The notes: generated by a model not told the origin, from the letters alone. Shown: positions 43,516 through 52,398, numbered from the stretch's first letter. The stretch is DNA of 64,000 nucleotides from Epilithonimonas arachidiradicis (GCF_003610695.1 NZ_RAQH01000013.1:1-64000), one strand, 5' to 3'. Program-made: numbers and translations.

Positions 43516-44046
43516 CTATTTTTCAGAAAGTTGTTTCAGTTTTCCAAGACCTTCCGAGAAAGATTTGTTCATTTGCCAGGTCATCAGCGGCTTCATAGGT
43601 TTGAAAAGCGTTTCAATTTCATAATCAATTGTCCAGGTTACTTTGGTTCCGGAACCTTCAGAAGCCAAAAGCAAATCTGAAGTCGCATTATCATCCATTG
43701 GTTTGATAAAATGCATTTTTGTGGCGACTTTTTCATTTGGGACAATTGCTGTGATCTCCTGTTCGCCTTCACCAACATCATCATTTCCTTTCCAATGGTA
43801 GCCATCACCCACTTCACCAGGCGTTCCTTTGTAAGTTACTGTCAGATTCGGGTCCATTTTCATCCAGGGATTCCAGGTATTGAAAGCTTTCATAGAATTC
43901 ACATTTTGCCACACTTTCTCTTTCGGAGAATTGATAACGAGAGATTGTTCGTTATGGCATTTACTGTCAAAAAACAACATAGCAATCACGCAATAAACGA
44001 TGATTATTGCCACGATGACGCTAATGATTTTTAGAAATTTCTTCAT
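43516..44046 (-). CDS. SRPBCC family (polyketide cyclase/START-like) protein
   Basis: The 176-aa protein has an N-terminal membrane helix (MKKFLKIISVIVAIIIVYCVIAMLF) and an SRPBCC helix-grip domain: INSPKEKVWQNVNSMKAFNTWNPWMKMDP, then strands ending in GTKVTWTIDYEI. Members bind hydrophobic ligands; none is indicated here. It is a single leftward gene ending at a bidirectional terminator, next to an interspersed hairpin repeat. Confidence 0.82.
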   Translation of the reverse strand: MKKFLKIISVIVAIIIVYCVIAMLFFDSKCHNEQSLVINSPKEKVWQNVNSMKAFNTWNPWMKMDPNLTVTYKGTPGEVGDGYHWKGNDDVGEGEQEITAIVPNEKVATKMHFIKPMDDNATSDLLLASEGSGTKVTWTIDYEIETLFKPMKPLMTWQMNKSFSEGLGKLKQLSEK

Positions 44047-44121
44047 AATAAATTAGTTTTAAGTTTAAAACAAATCTAAAAAGAATTTGAACACAAAAAC
44101 TTTTTCTAGGATAATATTTAC

Positions 44122-44241
44122 TGGGGCGCCTTTATCCGCCTTCCACTCCCGCTATTTTTTTATTGCAAAGAAAGTTAGTCCGACAATAGAAATTTCGGAC
44201 ATTGCAATAAAAAAATGAGCTCCGTTCAAGTCGGGGCGCAA
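44122..44241 (-). repeat. Interspersed hairpin element, type 2 (43-nt loop)
   Basis: Read on the minus strand it runs GCGCCCCGACTTGAACGGAGCTC, TTTTTTTATTGCA, a loop with CCGAAATTTC, TGCAATAAAAAAA, then AGCGGGAGTGGAAGGCGGAT. Arms match 54750-54833, with a different loop. It lies in the divergent 284-bp spacer between the SRPBCC and M3 peptidase genes. Confidence 0.55.
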
Positions 44242-44243
44242 TT

Positions 44244-44276
44244 TTGTCATACTTTCAACTTTAGGTACTAAATTTG
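44244..44276 (+). promoter_or_regulatory. Promoter of the M3 peptidase gene
   Basis: TAAATTTG (44269-44276) matches the -7 consensus and TTG (44244-44246) stands 22 bases upstream. The two boxes lie in direct repeats ATTTTGTCAT and AATTTGTCAA, which may be a regulatory signature. Confidence 0.5.
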
Positions 44277-44330
44277 TCAATTAAGACACACAGAAAATCA
44301 TTTATAATTTATCATTAATAATTCATCTTT

Positions 44331-46349
44331 ATGAATCCACTTTTAGAAAAATTCAACACCAAATATACCTCATCGCCTTTCGAGGAAATCAAAGAAGAAC
44401 ATTATCTGCCAGCTTTCCAGGAATTAGTCAAAACTTCTGAAAAAGAAATTGATGAAATAACAAATAATTCAGAAGAGCCGACTTTCGAAAATACAATTGA
44501 AGCAATGGCTTTTTCAGGAGAACAACTGGACAGAGTTTCCAATATTTTCTTCAATATCAATTCTGCTGAAACCAATGATGAGATTCAGAAAATCGCTCAG
44601 GAAGTTTCGCCACTTTTGACAGAATTCTCTTCCAAAATCTCTCAAAACGAAAAACTGTTTGAAAGAATCAAAAACGTTTACGACCAGAAAAACGCTTTAA
44701 CTTTAAACGAAGAACAGGAAATGTTACTCAACGAAACTTACAAAGGTTTTGTAAGAAGCGGCGCATTGCTCAATGAAGAAGACAAAAAGAAACTGGAGAA
44801 AATCAATATGGATTTGTCTATCAAATCACTTCAGTTTGGGCAAAATGCTTTGGCTTCCACCAATGCTTATTTCAAACATATCACAAATAAAGATGAATTG
44901 AAAGGAATTCCGGAAGCCATTCTTCAGCAATACGAGGAAGATGCAAAGGAAAAAGATTTGGAAGGTTATGTGATTACTTTGCAATACCCAAGCTATCTTC
45001 CGGCAATGACTTACGCTGAAAATCGTGAATTGAGAAAAGAATTAGCTTTAGCAAACGGAAAAAAATCCTTTGACGGTGGCGAATTTGACAATCAGAATTT
45101 GATTAAAGAAATTGTAAAACTTCGTCAGGAAAAAGCAGAATTATTGGGTTATAAAAATTATGCTGATTTTGTTCTTGAGGAAAGAATGGCACAATCGCCG
45201 GCAAAAGTTTTTGAATTTTTGAATGAACTTCTTGAAAAAGCAACACCTTATGCCCAAAAAGAAATCGAAGAATTAAAATCTTTAGCAAAAGCTGACGGAA
45301 TCGAAGATATCCAAAGCTACGACCACACTTTCTACGCAGAAAAATTAAGAAAACAAAAATTCGATATTGATGATGAAGAACTGAAACCATATTTCCAATT
45401 GGAAAAAGTTCAGGAAGCCGTTTTTGGATTAGCCGGAAAATTATTCGGATTAGAGTTTAAAGAAATTACTGATGTTCAGAAATATCATCAGGATGTGAAA
45501 ACTTACGAAATCACAGAAAACGGAAATTATAAAGCTCTACTCTACGCCGATTATCACCCGAGAAAAGGGAAACGTGCCGGCGCCTGGATGACGAGTTATA
45601 AAAATCAATATAAACAAGACGGAGAAAATTCTCGTCCGCATATTTCGGTCGTTTGCAACTTTACAAAACCGACCAAAGACACACCAAGTTTACTGACTTT
45701 CCAGGAAGTAACCACCTTGTTCCACGAGTTCGGACACGCACTTCATGGTGTTTTAGCAGACACGCAATACCCGAATCTTTCCGGAACTTCGGTTAAATGG
45801 GATTTTGTAGAATTACCTTCTCAATTTCTGGAAAACTATTGCTATGAACCAGAATTCTTAAAAACATTTGCAAAACATTATCAAACCGGAGAAATTCTTC
45901 CAACCGAAAAAATCGAGAAATTATCGCAGAGCAAATCCTTTATGGAAGGTTATCAGACTTTGAGACAGCTTGGATTTGGATTGTTGGATATGGCTTATCA
46001 TACAGAAGTTGGAGCGTTGGAGAATAAGACTGTGAAAGCGTTTGAAGTGGAGAAAACTGCGGCAACTAATCTTTACCCGAGCAATCCGGAAACTGCAGCA
46101 AGTCCAAGTTTTTCGCATATTTTCCAAGGCGGTTATTCGGCGGGTTATTATTCTTACAAATGGGCTGAGGTTTTGGATGCGGATGCTTTCCAGTATTTCA
46201 AAGAAAATGGAATTTTTAATCCTGATATTGCGGCGAAATATAAAGTTCTTCTTTCTTCTGGTGGGACCAAAAATCCAATGGAATTGTACAAAAATTTCCG
46301 TGGAAGAGAACCTAAAGTCGAGAGCTTACTGAAAAGAGCTTTTGGATAA
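44331..46349 (+). CDS. M3 family oligopeptidase (Dcp/PrlC-like)
   Basis: The 672-aa zinc metallopeptidase has the active-site motif TLFHEFGHALHG near residue 465 (HExxH), with the downstream glutamate in DFVELPSQFLENY. The helical N-terminal half covers about residues 1-250, and GAWMTSYKNQY precedes the active site. There is no signal peptide, so it probably degrades peptides in the cytoplasm. Length and motif order fit peptidyl-dipeptidase Dcp or oligopeptidase A; which one cannot be settled. Confidence 0.93.
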   Translation: MNPLLEKFNTKYTSSPFEEIKEEHYLPAFQELVKTSEKEIDEITNNSEEPTFENTIEAMAFSGEQLDRVSNIFFNINSAETNDEIQKIAQEVSPLLTEFSSKISQNEKLFERIKNVYDQKNALTLNEEQEMLLNETYKGFVRSGALLNEEDKKKLEKINMDLSIKSLQFGQNALASTNAYFKHITNKDELKGIPEAILQQYEEDAKEKDLEGYVITLQYPSYLPAMTYAENRELRKELALANGKKSFDGGEFDNQNLIKEIVKLRQEKAELLGYKNYADFVLEERMAQSPAKVFEFLNELLEKATPYAQKEIEELKSLAKADGIEDIQSYDHTFYAEKLRKQKFDIDDEELKPYFQLEKVQEAVFGLAGKLFGLEFKEITDVQKYHQDVKTYEITENGNYKALLYADYHPRKGKRAGAWMTSYKNQYKQDGENSRPHISVVCNFTKPTKDTPSLLTFQEVTTLFHEFGHALHGVLADTQYPNLSGTSVKWDFVELPSQFLENYCYEPEFLKTFAKHYQTGEILPTEKIEKLSQSKSFMEGYQTLRQLGFGLLDMAYHTEVGALENKTVKAFEVEKTAATNLYPSNPETAASPSFSHIFQGGYSAGYYSYKWAEVLDADAFQYFKENGIFNPDIAAKYKVLLSSGGTKNPMELYKNFRGREPKVESLLKRAFG

Positions 46350-46384
46350 GTTTTAGTGTTCGAGAGTTTTAGAATATTAGCATT

Positions 46385-46442
46385 TAACCCTTTCAGAGTT
46401 TTAAATTGACTTGTGTAATCTTCGATTTCTGAAAGGGTTTTT
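46385..46442 (+). terminator. Terminator after the M3 peptidase gene
   Basis: AACCCTTTCAGA and TCTGAAAGGGTTT form a long stem around a 33-base loop with a T-rich tail. It lies between the M3 peptidase gene and the ychJ-like gene. Confidence 0.5.
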
Positions 46443-46466
46443 AAATCAATCAATTAAATTTAGAAA

Positions 46467-46844
46467 ATGAATTGTCCTTGCTGTTCCGGAAAGCCCTACG
46501 AAGATTGTTGTCAGCCTTATCATCTGAAAGAGAAATTTGCTCCAACAGCAGAAGCTTTGATGCGTTCAAGGTTTTCTGCATTTGCTATCCCAAACGGCGA
46601 CTATCTTTGGGAAACGACTTCTCCCAACAAAAGACAATTCCATAACAAAAAGGATTTGCAGGAATGGGGTGAAATCAATGAATGGACGAAGCTGGAAATT
46701 ATCGATAAACCTTCAACTAATAAAGTAGAGTTCAAAGCTTTTTATAATGATGAAGAAGGAAACCCTCAAGTTCATCACGAGTTGTCACAATTCAAAATGA
46801 TTCAGAATCGCTGGTTTTATGTGACTGGGGAATTTTTGGATTAA
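46467..46844 (+). CDS. YchJ family protein with SEC-C zinc motif
   Basis: The 125-aa protein opens with a CPCCSGKPYEDCCQPY zinc-finger (SEC-C type) followed by the APTAEALMRSRFSAFA block that defines the YchJ family, and a cystatin-like (NTF2) C-terminal part. Role unknown; SEC-C motifs often bind ribosome- or Sec-related partners. It is rightward and convergent with the VF530 gene, separated by a repeat hairpin. Confidence 0.9.
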   Translation: MNCPCCSGKPYEDCCQPYHLKEKFAPTAEALMRSRFSAFAIPNGDYLWETTSPNKRQFHNKKDLQEWGEINEWTKLEIIDKPSTNKVEFKAFYNDEEGNPQVHHELSQFKMIQNRWFYVTGEFLD

Positions 46845-46852
46845 TTATTTTC

Positions 46853-46905
46853 AACCACAAAGTCACAAAGTTTTTTATTGAAAATTCTTTGTGACTTTTG
46901 TGGTT
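46853..46905. repeat. AACCACAAAGTCACAAAG inverted repeat
   Basis: AACCACAAAGTCACAAAG (46853-46870) pairs with CTTTGTGACTTTTGTGGTT (46887-46905), a near-perfect 18-bp stem between convergent genes. It may terminate transcription both ways. The same motif recurs at 47184-47270, 54669-54690 and 35523-35545. Confidence 0.65.
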
Positions 46906-46908
46906 ATT

Positions 46909-47154
46909 TTATTCTTTTGATTGCTTTTTCTTTTGTCTCAAAACGTAGAGATACAAACTTTCTACTTTTGCCCTTGCCCAAGGTGTTTTACGAAGAAATT
47001 TGAGAGAGGAACTAACACTTGGATTTTCGCCGGTGAAACATTTGATGTTGATTTGTTTTCCCAATTCGCCGTAACCTTTGTAATATTCTAGTAATTCTTC
47101 CAGAATCGCATCCAATCTTTTTCCGTGCAAAGGGTCTTTCGAAGTGTTTTCCAT
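46909..47154 (-). CDS. VF530 family DNA-binding protein
   Basis: The 81-aa protein matches the VF530/DUF2132 family: DPLHGKRLDAILEELLEYYKGYGELG, then CFTGENPSVSSSLKFLRKTPWARAKVESLYL. Homologues are small winged-helix-like proteins thought to bind DNA, with no known target. It is a single leftward gene between two copies of the ACCACAAAAG repeat. Confidence 0.9.
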   Translation of the reverse strand: MENTSKDPLHGKRLDAILEELLEYYKGYGELGKQINIKCFTGENPSVSSSLKFLRKTPWARAKVESLYLYVLRQKKKQSKE

Positions 47155-47183
47155 TTTGTAAAATTATTGATTTTATTATTTCA

Positions 47184-47270
47184 AAACCACAAAAGACATA
47201 TAAGTTTTAGTTTATAAAAAATACTGTTGACTTTCATTTGCTTATTTCTTTTGTGACTTTTGTGGTTAAA
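47184..47270. repeat. ACCACAAAAG ... CTTTTGTGGT diverged repeat pair
   Basis: AAAACCACAAAAG (from 47184) and CTTTTGTGACTTTTGTGGTTAAA (to 47270) are inverted copies of the motif at 46853, with about 50 bases between. They lie in the spacer between the divergent VF530 and SGNH genes. Confidence 0.5.
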
Positions 47271-47322
47271 AAAGAAATTTCTCTTTTGTCATTTCATATA
47301 TTTGATAATCAAATTTAGAAAT

Positions 47323-47976
47323 ATGAAATCTATAGCATTTGTCTTATTATTACTTTCAACAATGTCATACGCTCAAGACTTTGCCAATTTTGGCAGATAT
47401 CAAAAACAAAACCAAGAAGTTCTTTCTCAAAATATTGCTCCAAATTCTGTCTTGATGGGCGATTCTATCACAGAAGGTTGGTTTGCTACAGACCCAGGAT
47501 TTTTCACAAAAAATAACTTTGTAGGACGAGGAATTGGTGGCCAAGTAACTTCGCAGATGCTTTTGAGATTCAGAGAAGATGTGATTAAATTGAAACCCAA
47601 ACGTGTGATTATTCTTGCCGGAACTAATGATATTGCGGAAAATCAAGGTCCGATTTCTCTGGATAAAGTGTTCGGAAATATTGTTTCTATGGTAGAATTG
47701 GCAAAAGCTAATAACATCAAAGTGGTTTTATGTTCTGCACTTCCGGCTTACGATTTCCCTTGGAGAAATGATATGCAACCTGCTGACAAAGTAATCGCGC
47801 TGAATAAAATGATAAAAGATTACGCTCAGAAAAATCATATCACTTACGTGGACTACCATTCAGTTTTAAAGGATGAAAAAAATGGTTTGCCTAAAGAAAT
47901 TGCTGAGGACGGAATCCATCCGAACAAATTAGGTTATGAGAAAATGGAAGCAATCCTGATGAAGAATTTAAAATAA
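47323..47976 (+). CDS. Secreted SGNH/GDSL hydrolase
   Basis: The ATG at 47323 (MKSIAFVLLLLSTMSYAQD) gives a signal peptide; 47260 lies within a repeat. The 217-aa protein has all four SGNH blocks: GDSITEGWF with the catalytic Ser, GIGGQVTSQM, LAGTNDIAEN and DGIHPNKLGYEKM with the catalytic Asp/His. It is likely an esterase acting on acetylated carbohydrates or lipids. The stop overlaps the next start by one base (TAATG), suggesting coupling to the YfiT-like gene. Confidence 0.92.
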   Translation: MKSIAFVLLLLSTMSYAQDFANFGRYQKQNQEVLSQNIAPNSVLMGDSITEGWFATDPGFFTKNNFVGRGIGGQVTSQMLLRFREDVIKLKPKRVIILAGTNDIAENQGPISLDKVFGNIVSMVELAKANNIKVVLCSALPAYDFPWRNDMQPADKVIALNKMIKDYAQKNHITYVDYHSVLKDEKNGLPKEIAEDGIHPNKLGYEKMEAILMKNLK

Positions 47977-48506
47977 TGAACTTAGACGAACTAAAATATC
48001 CTGTCGGAAAATTCATCAAACCGGAGTCAATTACTAAAGAAATCATCGATTCTGCGATTTCTGAAATCGAAAACTTTCCGAGTCTTGTTAAAACAGAAAT
48101 TCAAAATCTTTCCGAACAAGATTTACATCTAAGATACAGACCAGAAGGTTGGACAATTACTCAAGTGGTTCATCATTGCGCCGACAGTCATATCAACAGC
48201 TATATGAGATTTAAATTGGCATTGACGGAAAATGTTCCAACAATTAAACCTTACGAGGAAAGTCTTTGGGCAGAGTTGCCGGATAATCAATTGTCGTCAT
48301 TGATTTCGTTGCAACTTTTGGAAGCTTTGCACGCAAGATGGGTTTATCTTTTGAAAACTTTGAGTGAAGAAGATTTGAATAAAGAATTCATTCATCCAGA
48401 ACAATCAAAAAGAATTTCGCTCAAAGAAAATATCTTGATTTACAGCTGGCATTGTCAGCATCATTTGGCTCATATTCGCCAGGCGAAAAAATTAAGATTT
48501 GAGTGA
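47976..48506 (+). CDS. YfiT/DinB-fold metal-dependent hydrolase
   Basis: The 176-aa protein resembles the YfiT bacillithiol-transferase group: VGKF near the start, then RYRPEGWTITQVVHHCADSHINSYMRFKLALTE and a closing HCQHHLAHIRQA. Its histidines can bind nickel or zinc in the four-helix DinB fold. A role in thiol conjugation or detoxification is inferred from family. It is coupled to the SGNH gene upstream and is followed by the LprI-like gene after 16 bp. Confidence 0.87.
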   Translation: MNLDELKYPVGKFIKPESITKEIIDSAISEIENFPSLVKTEIQNLSEQDLHLRYRPEGWTITQVVHHCADSHINSYMRFKLALTENVPTIKPYEESLWAELPDNQLSSLISLQLLEALHARWVYLLKTLSEEDLNKEFIHPEQSKRISLKENILIYSWHCQHHLAHIRQAKKLRFE

Positions 48507-48522
48507 ATCTAAAAAATAAATT

Positions 48523-48924
48523 ATGAGAAAGTCAATCGTTATTTCTTTTCTACTTGCAATCCCTATTTTTCCATTAGCTCAAAATAAAATAGACCAAACA
48601 CTGGAAAAATGCCTAAACCAAGATAACTCGACGGCTGGTCAAAGAAACTGTATTATTTCGGCTCAACAATCTTGGGACAAAGAGCTGAACAAGTATTACA
48701 CTTCACTAAATCAAAAATTAAACAAGACAGCAAAAAAAGAATTGCTGGAAGCACAGCGAAACTGGATTTTATTCCGAGATTCCGAATTCAAACTAATCAA
48801 CAAGTATTATTTTGACGTCAAAAAAGGAACAATTTTTCAAGTGATTTCTGAAAACAAAAAATTACAAATCATCAAAGAAAGAGCGTTGCAACTAAAAGAA
48901 TATGATGAACAATTTGATTATTAG
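48523..48924 (+). CDS. LprI-like (DUF1311) secreted protein
   Basis: The 133-aa protein has a signal peptide (MRKSIVISFLLAIPIFPLAQ) followed by a DUF1311/LprI-type domain: CLNQDNSTAGQRNC, AQQSWDKELNKYY, LLEAQRNWILFRDSE. The two cysteines fit a disulfide. Some relatives inhibit lysozyme; that is not shown here. It is the third gene of a possible rightward run from the SGNH hydrolase. Confidence 0.85.
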   Translation: MRKSIVISFLLAIPIFPLAQNKIDQTLEKCLNQDNSTAGQRNCIISAQQSWDKELNKYYTSLNQKLNKTAKKELLEAQRNWILFRDSEFKLINKYYFDVKKGTIFQVISENKKLQIIKERALQLKEYDEQFDY

Positions 48925-48940
48925 ATAAGCTATACTGTAA

Positions 48941-50245
48941 TTAATCTACTTTCTTATAAACGTAAGTATTTCTTTTGGTTGTCATAGTCATTTTCTTTTT
49001 CTCGGGTGAAAATAACAATTCTACTTTGTTTGTATCGTAAACAAATTTGTTCTTTTCCTTGGCTTCAATCAGAATTTCAGGAGAATCTCCTTGTTGAAGA
49101 TATAATTTGTCATTAATAATATAAACATTCAAATCTTTTGAATCACTATTATATTGATACTTCCCAACAAATTGTTGTAATTCGTGATTACTAAGTTTGA
49201 TCCTTTTAAAATCCGGCACTTCATATTTATCATTATACAAATCATTAAGAACATACTCCAAGATATCGCCAATGTCATATCTCACACCATTTTCTGTGAT
49301 ACAAATAGCAATTTTATCTTCAGGAATGTAAAGTGCATATGTTAGATAGCCAAAAATAGAACCTGTGTGTCCGTACATATTTTTGCTTTCATAAGGATAA
49401 CGAAACAATCCTTTCTGTAGATTTTTCATTTGAGTGAGAGATTTTTCAGAAACCAATTTTCCATCAAACAAAGCTTTATAAAAAGTATTGATTTCCGAAG
49501 GCGTTGATATAATATTTCCGACAGAGGCAAAATTATGAATGCCCAAATGCCCATCTTTTTGCCAACCATTATAATATTTATAGGATTTAGCCTCATTATT
49601 TTTATCATCAATCAAATTTCCTACGTCTGTATTTTTTAAATTTAGAGGTTCTGTAATATTTTCATTCAAAAGCTCAGCATAAGTTTTACCATAAACCTTT
49701 TCCAAAATAAATCCTAAAAGAGCATAACCAGTATTAGAATAAGAAAACTTATAATCTGGCGGAAAGTCCGAAGGCAATTTATAAATCATTTCTAATAGAG
49801 TATCCTTAGGATATTTTTTGTACATAATTTCATCAAAAATCTTAGATTGGTAGTAATTTCTAATTCCACTTGTATGGTTTAGTAAATTAGAAATTTGTAT
49901 AATATCTGCATTTTTGACTCTCGGAAAAAACTTAGAAAGCTTGTCAGTTTGTTTTAATTTCCCTTCCTCAATCGCTTTGAAAATCAAAACTGCAGTGAAG
50001 GTTTTGGTTACAGAACCAATTCTATATTTGGTATTATCATCCGGAACGGTTTCGTTTTCCAAATCAGCAAATCCAACATTTTTTTCATAGATATCTTTTC
50101 CGTCTTTTTGGACCTTAATTCGGAACATCGCTTTATCATAAGTTCCAAATGCGTCATAGACACTATCAAGTTTACTTTTGTTATGGATTGTCTGAGCAAA
50201 AATCTGCTGACAAAATAAGAGAAATAGTAGGTAATAGTTTTTCAT
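48941..50245 (-). CDS. Class C beta-lactamase-type serine hydrolase
   Basis: The 434-aa protein has a signal peptide (MKNYYLLFLLFCQQIFAQ) and the motifs of the beta-lactamase class C/penicillin-binding family: SVTK near residue 78 (SxxK), YSNTGYALLG (YxN) and GHTGSIFGY in place of KTG. The extra C-terminal beta domain (about 340-434) is common in peptidase-like relatives. It probably acts as a periplasmic peptidase or esterase; antibiotic resistance is not implied. Confidence 0.88.
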   Translation of the reverse strand: MKNYYLLFLLFCQQIFAQTIHNKSKLDSVYDAFGTYDKAMFRIKVQKDGKDIYEKNVGFADLENETVPDDNTKYRIGSVTKTFTAVLIFKAIEEGKLKQTDKLSKFFPRVKNADIIQISNLLNHTSGIRNYYQSKIFDEIMYKKYPKDTLLEMIYKLPSDFPPDYKFSYSNTGYALLGFILEKVYGKTYAELLNENITEPLNLKNTDVGNLIDDKNNEAKSYKYYNGWQKDGHLGIHNFASVGNIISTPSEINTFYKALFDGKLVSEKSLTQMKNLQKGLFRYPYESKNMYGHTGSIFGYLTYALYIPEDKIAICITENGVRYDIGDILEYVLNDLYNDKYEVPDFKRIKLSNHELQQFVGKYQYNSDSKDLNVYIINDKLYLQQGDSPEILIEAKEKNKFVYDTNKVELLFSPEKKKMTMTTKRNTYVYKKVD

Positions 50246-50251
50246 CTTTTA

Positions 50252-50259
50252 CAAATATA
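50252..50259 (-). promoter_or_regulatory. -7 box of the serine hydrolase gene
   Basis: Minus-strand TATATTTG matches TAnnTTTG, 6 bases upstream of the start codon. The nearest TTG is 15 bases away, slightly short. Confidence 0.4.
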
Positions 50260-50333
50260 AATAAATCTGAGAATCAAGGTAAAATCCTTTTTTAATTCCT
50301 CCCGAAAAGTGTATTTTTAGGCAAAATTTTTCA

Positions 50334-51824
50334 GTGATGATTTACGGAATCGACCAATTTAAATATCAGGATGTTTTAGAGATTTTAAAAAATCCTTCCA
50401 AAGCCAAGCTCAATAAAAAGTCAAAAGATCAGATCATAAAATCGCAACAGAATGTTCAGAAAATTGTAGCGTCTGACAGAACGGTTTATGGCATCAATAC
50501 AGGATTTGGACCGCTTTGCGATGTTAAAATTTCAGAAGAAGAAACGGCTCAGCTTCAACATAATTTGATTATTTCACACGCTGTTGGCGTCGGAAAACCG
50601 ATTGACAAGAATATCTCCAAAATAATGATGATTTCCAAAATCCACGCTTTGTCGAAAGGATTTTCGGGTGTTTCGTTAGATGTTATCGAGCGATTGATTC
50701 TGATGTTGGAATTGGATATTATTCCGGTTGTTCCGGAGCAAGGTTCTGTTGGAGCTTCAGGAGATTTGGCACCGTTGGCACATTTGGTTTTGCCGCTTTT
50801 AGGATTAGGTCAGGTTTGGGAAAATAATAAAACTGTTGAGACGGCTAAAGTTTTGAAGAAACATAAACTTCAACCTCTAAAACTTGGTCCGAAAGAAGGT
50901 TTGGGATTGATTAATGGAACGCAATTTATATTAGCGCACGCAATTACAGGTCTAGCAAAATTTGAATATCTTTTGGATTTAGCAGATTTAACAGCAGCTA
51001 TGAGTCTTGAAGCTTATCGTGGCTCATCAAGTCCGTTCAAGAAAGAATTGCATGAGATTCGTCCATTTGACGGAAGTCAAAAAGTAGCGGAAAGAATGCG
51101 AAATTTCCTTAAAGATTCAGACAATCTCAAGTCTCACGAATTCTGTGACAGAGTCCAGGATCCTTATTCTATGCGTTGTGTTCCACAGGTTCACGGTGCG
51201 AGTAGAAATGCTTTCGAACATCTGAAGCAAATGGCCGAAACGGAACTGAATTCCGTGACCGACAATCCTATTGTTTTAAGCGCAGAGGAATCTATTTCCG
51301 GCGGTAATTTCCACGGACAATTGATGGCTTTGCCTTTGGACTACGCTTCGTTAGCAGCCGCAGAATTAGGAAACATTTCCGACAGAAGAAGCTATCTTTT
51401 GCTCGAAGGAAAATATGGCTTACCGAAATTGTTAGTAGAAAGCTCTGGTCTTAATTCTGGCTTTATGATTCCACAATATACGAGTGCTGCTTTGGTTACA
51501 GAGAACAAAACGCTTTGCTTCCCAGCTTCTGCAGATTCTATACCGACAAGTTTAGGTCAGGAAGACCACGTTTCTATGGGAAGTATTTCCGGTCGCAAAT
51601 TCAATCAGGTTTTAGGAAATTTGGAAAATATTCTAGCGATTGAGTTAATGTTCGCAGCCCAAGGTTTGGAATTCCGAAGACCAGCAAAATGTTCCAAAAT
51701 TGTTGAGAAAAATTATGACATCATTCGCTCTGTTGTTCCAAAATTAGAAGACGACCGATTGATTGGTGAAGATATTTTGAAGATTGCGGAGCTGATTAGA
51801 GAAAAGAAATTTGTGGTGAATTAA
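50334..51824 (+). CDS. hutH: Histidine ammonia-lyase
   Basis: HutH removes ammonia from histidine to give urocanate. The 496-aa protein has the intact Ala-Ser-Gly that cyclises into the MIO cofactor, in GSVGASGDLAPLAHL near residue 140, with the YGINTGFGPL and SVTDNPI segments. MMIYGIDQFK allows a start at either of two adjacent ATGs. No other hut genes are nearby, so the pathway is scattered, or the gene serves another role. It is followed by a repeat and a GNAT gene. Confidence 0.92.
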   Translation: MMIYGIDQFKYQDVLEILKNPSKAKLNKKSKDQIIKSQQNVQKIVASDRTVYGINTGFGPLCDVKISEEETAQLQHNLIISHAVGVGKPIDKNISKIMMISKIHALSKGFSGVSLDVIERLILMLELDIIPVVPEQGSVGASGDLAPLAHLVLPLLGLGQVWENNKTVETAKVLKKHKLQPLKLGPKEGLGLINGTQFILAHAITGLAKFEYLLDLADLTAAMSLEAYRGSSSPFKKELHEIRPFDGSQKVAERMRNFLKDSDNLKSHEFCDRVQDPYSMRCVPQVHGASRNAFEHLKQMAETELNSVTDNPIVLSAEESISGGNFHGQLMALPLDYASLAAAELGNISDRRSYLLLEGKYGLPKLLVESSGLNSGFMIPQYTSAALVTENKTLCFPASADSIPTSLGQEDHVSMGSISGRKFNQVLGNLENILAIELMFAAQGLEFRRPAKCSKIVEKNYDIIRSVVPKLEDDRLIGEDILKIAELIREKKFVVN

Positions 51825-51841
51825 ACCTCAGCAGACAAAGT

Positions 51842-51916
51842 CTTCGACTCCGTTCAGACTGACAATTTTAAAAATAAATGTTAATAATAAAGATGTCGTG
51901 CTGAGCAAAGTCGAAG
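51842..51916. repeat. CTTCGACTCCGTTCAG inverted repeat
   Basis: CTTCGACTCCGTTCAGACTGACA (51842-51864) and TGTCGTGCTGAGCAAAGTCGAAG (51894-51916) are imperfect inverted arms 29 bases apart. Similar sequences are scattered through flavobacterial spacers. It lies between hutH and the GNAT gene and argues against the upstream start of the latter. Confidence 0.6.
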
Positions 51917-51945
51917 CATTTTTACTTAATATAATAACATTGCTA

Positions 51946-52392
51946 ATGCAAACCCTCAGAACAACTTCCGAAAACCCAGACTTTCAAAAATTAGTAAAAC
52001 AATTGGATTCTTATCTTTCCGTTATGGACGGCGATGAACACGACTTCTATCATCAATACAACAAAATCGATATGTTGAAAAATTGTGTTGTTATTTATGA
52101 TAATGATGAAGCCGTCGCTTGTGGCGCTATCAAAGAATTGGATTCAAAATCTATGGAAGTCAAAAGAATGTTCACGCTACCTGAAAAGCGCGGAAAAGGT
52201 TTAGCTTCAGCTATTTTAAAGGAATTGGAAATTTGGTCTAAAGAATTAGGTTACAAAAAAACAGTTCTTGAAACAGGAAAAAGACAAATCGAAGCCGTTG
52301 CACTTTACAACAAATGTGGTTACAAAATCATTCCGAATTACGGTCAGTATATTGGTGTTGACAATAGTGTTTGTTTTGAGAAAGAACTATAA
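51946..52392 (+). CDS. GNAT family acetyltransferase
   Basis: From the ATG at 51946 (MQTLRTTSENPDFQKL) the protein is 148 aa; the GTG at 51898 lies in a repeat arm. It has the GNAT acetyl-CoA motif: MFTLPEKRGKGLASAILKELEIWSKELGY with the RGKGLA pyrophosphate loop, and ETGKRQIEAVALYNKCGY. The substrate is unknown. Position next to hutH may be incidental. Confidence 0.9.
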   Translation: MQTLRTTSENPDFQKLVKQLDSYLSVMDGDEHDFYHQYNKIDMLKNCVVIYDNDEAVACGAIKELDSKSMEVKRMFTLPEKRGKGLASAILKELEIWSKELGYKKTVLETGKRQIEAVALYNKCGYKIIPNYGQYIGVDNSVCFEKEL

Positions 52393-52398
52393 ATTTTA

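Noticed and set aside
48941-50245. Serine hydrolase as an antibiotic-resistance beta-lactamase
   Set aside because: The KTG box is HTG and there is an extra C-terminal domain, which fits peptidase/esterase relatives better.
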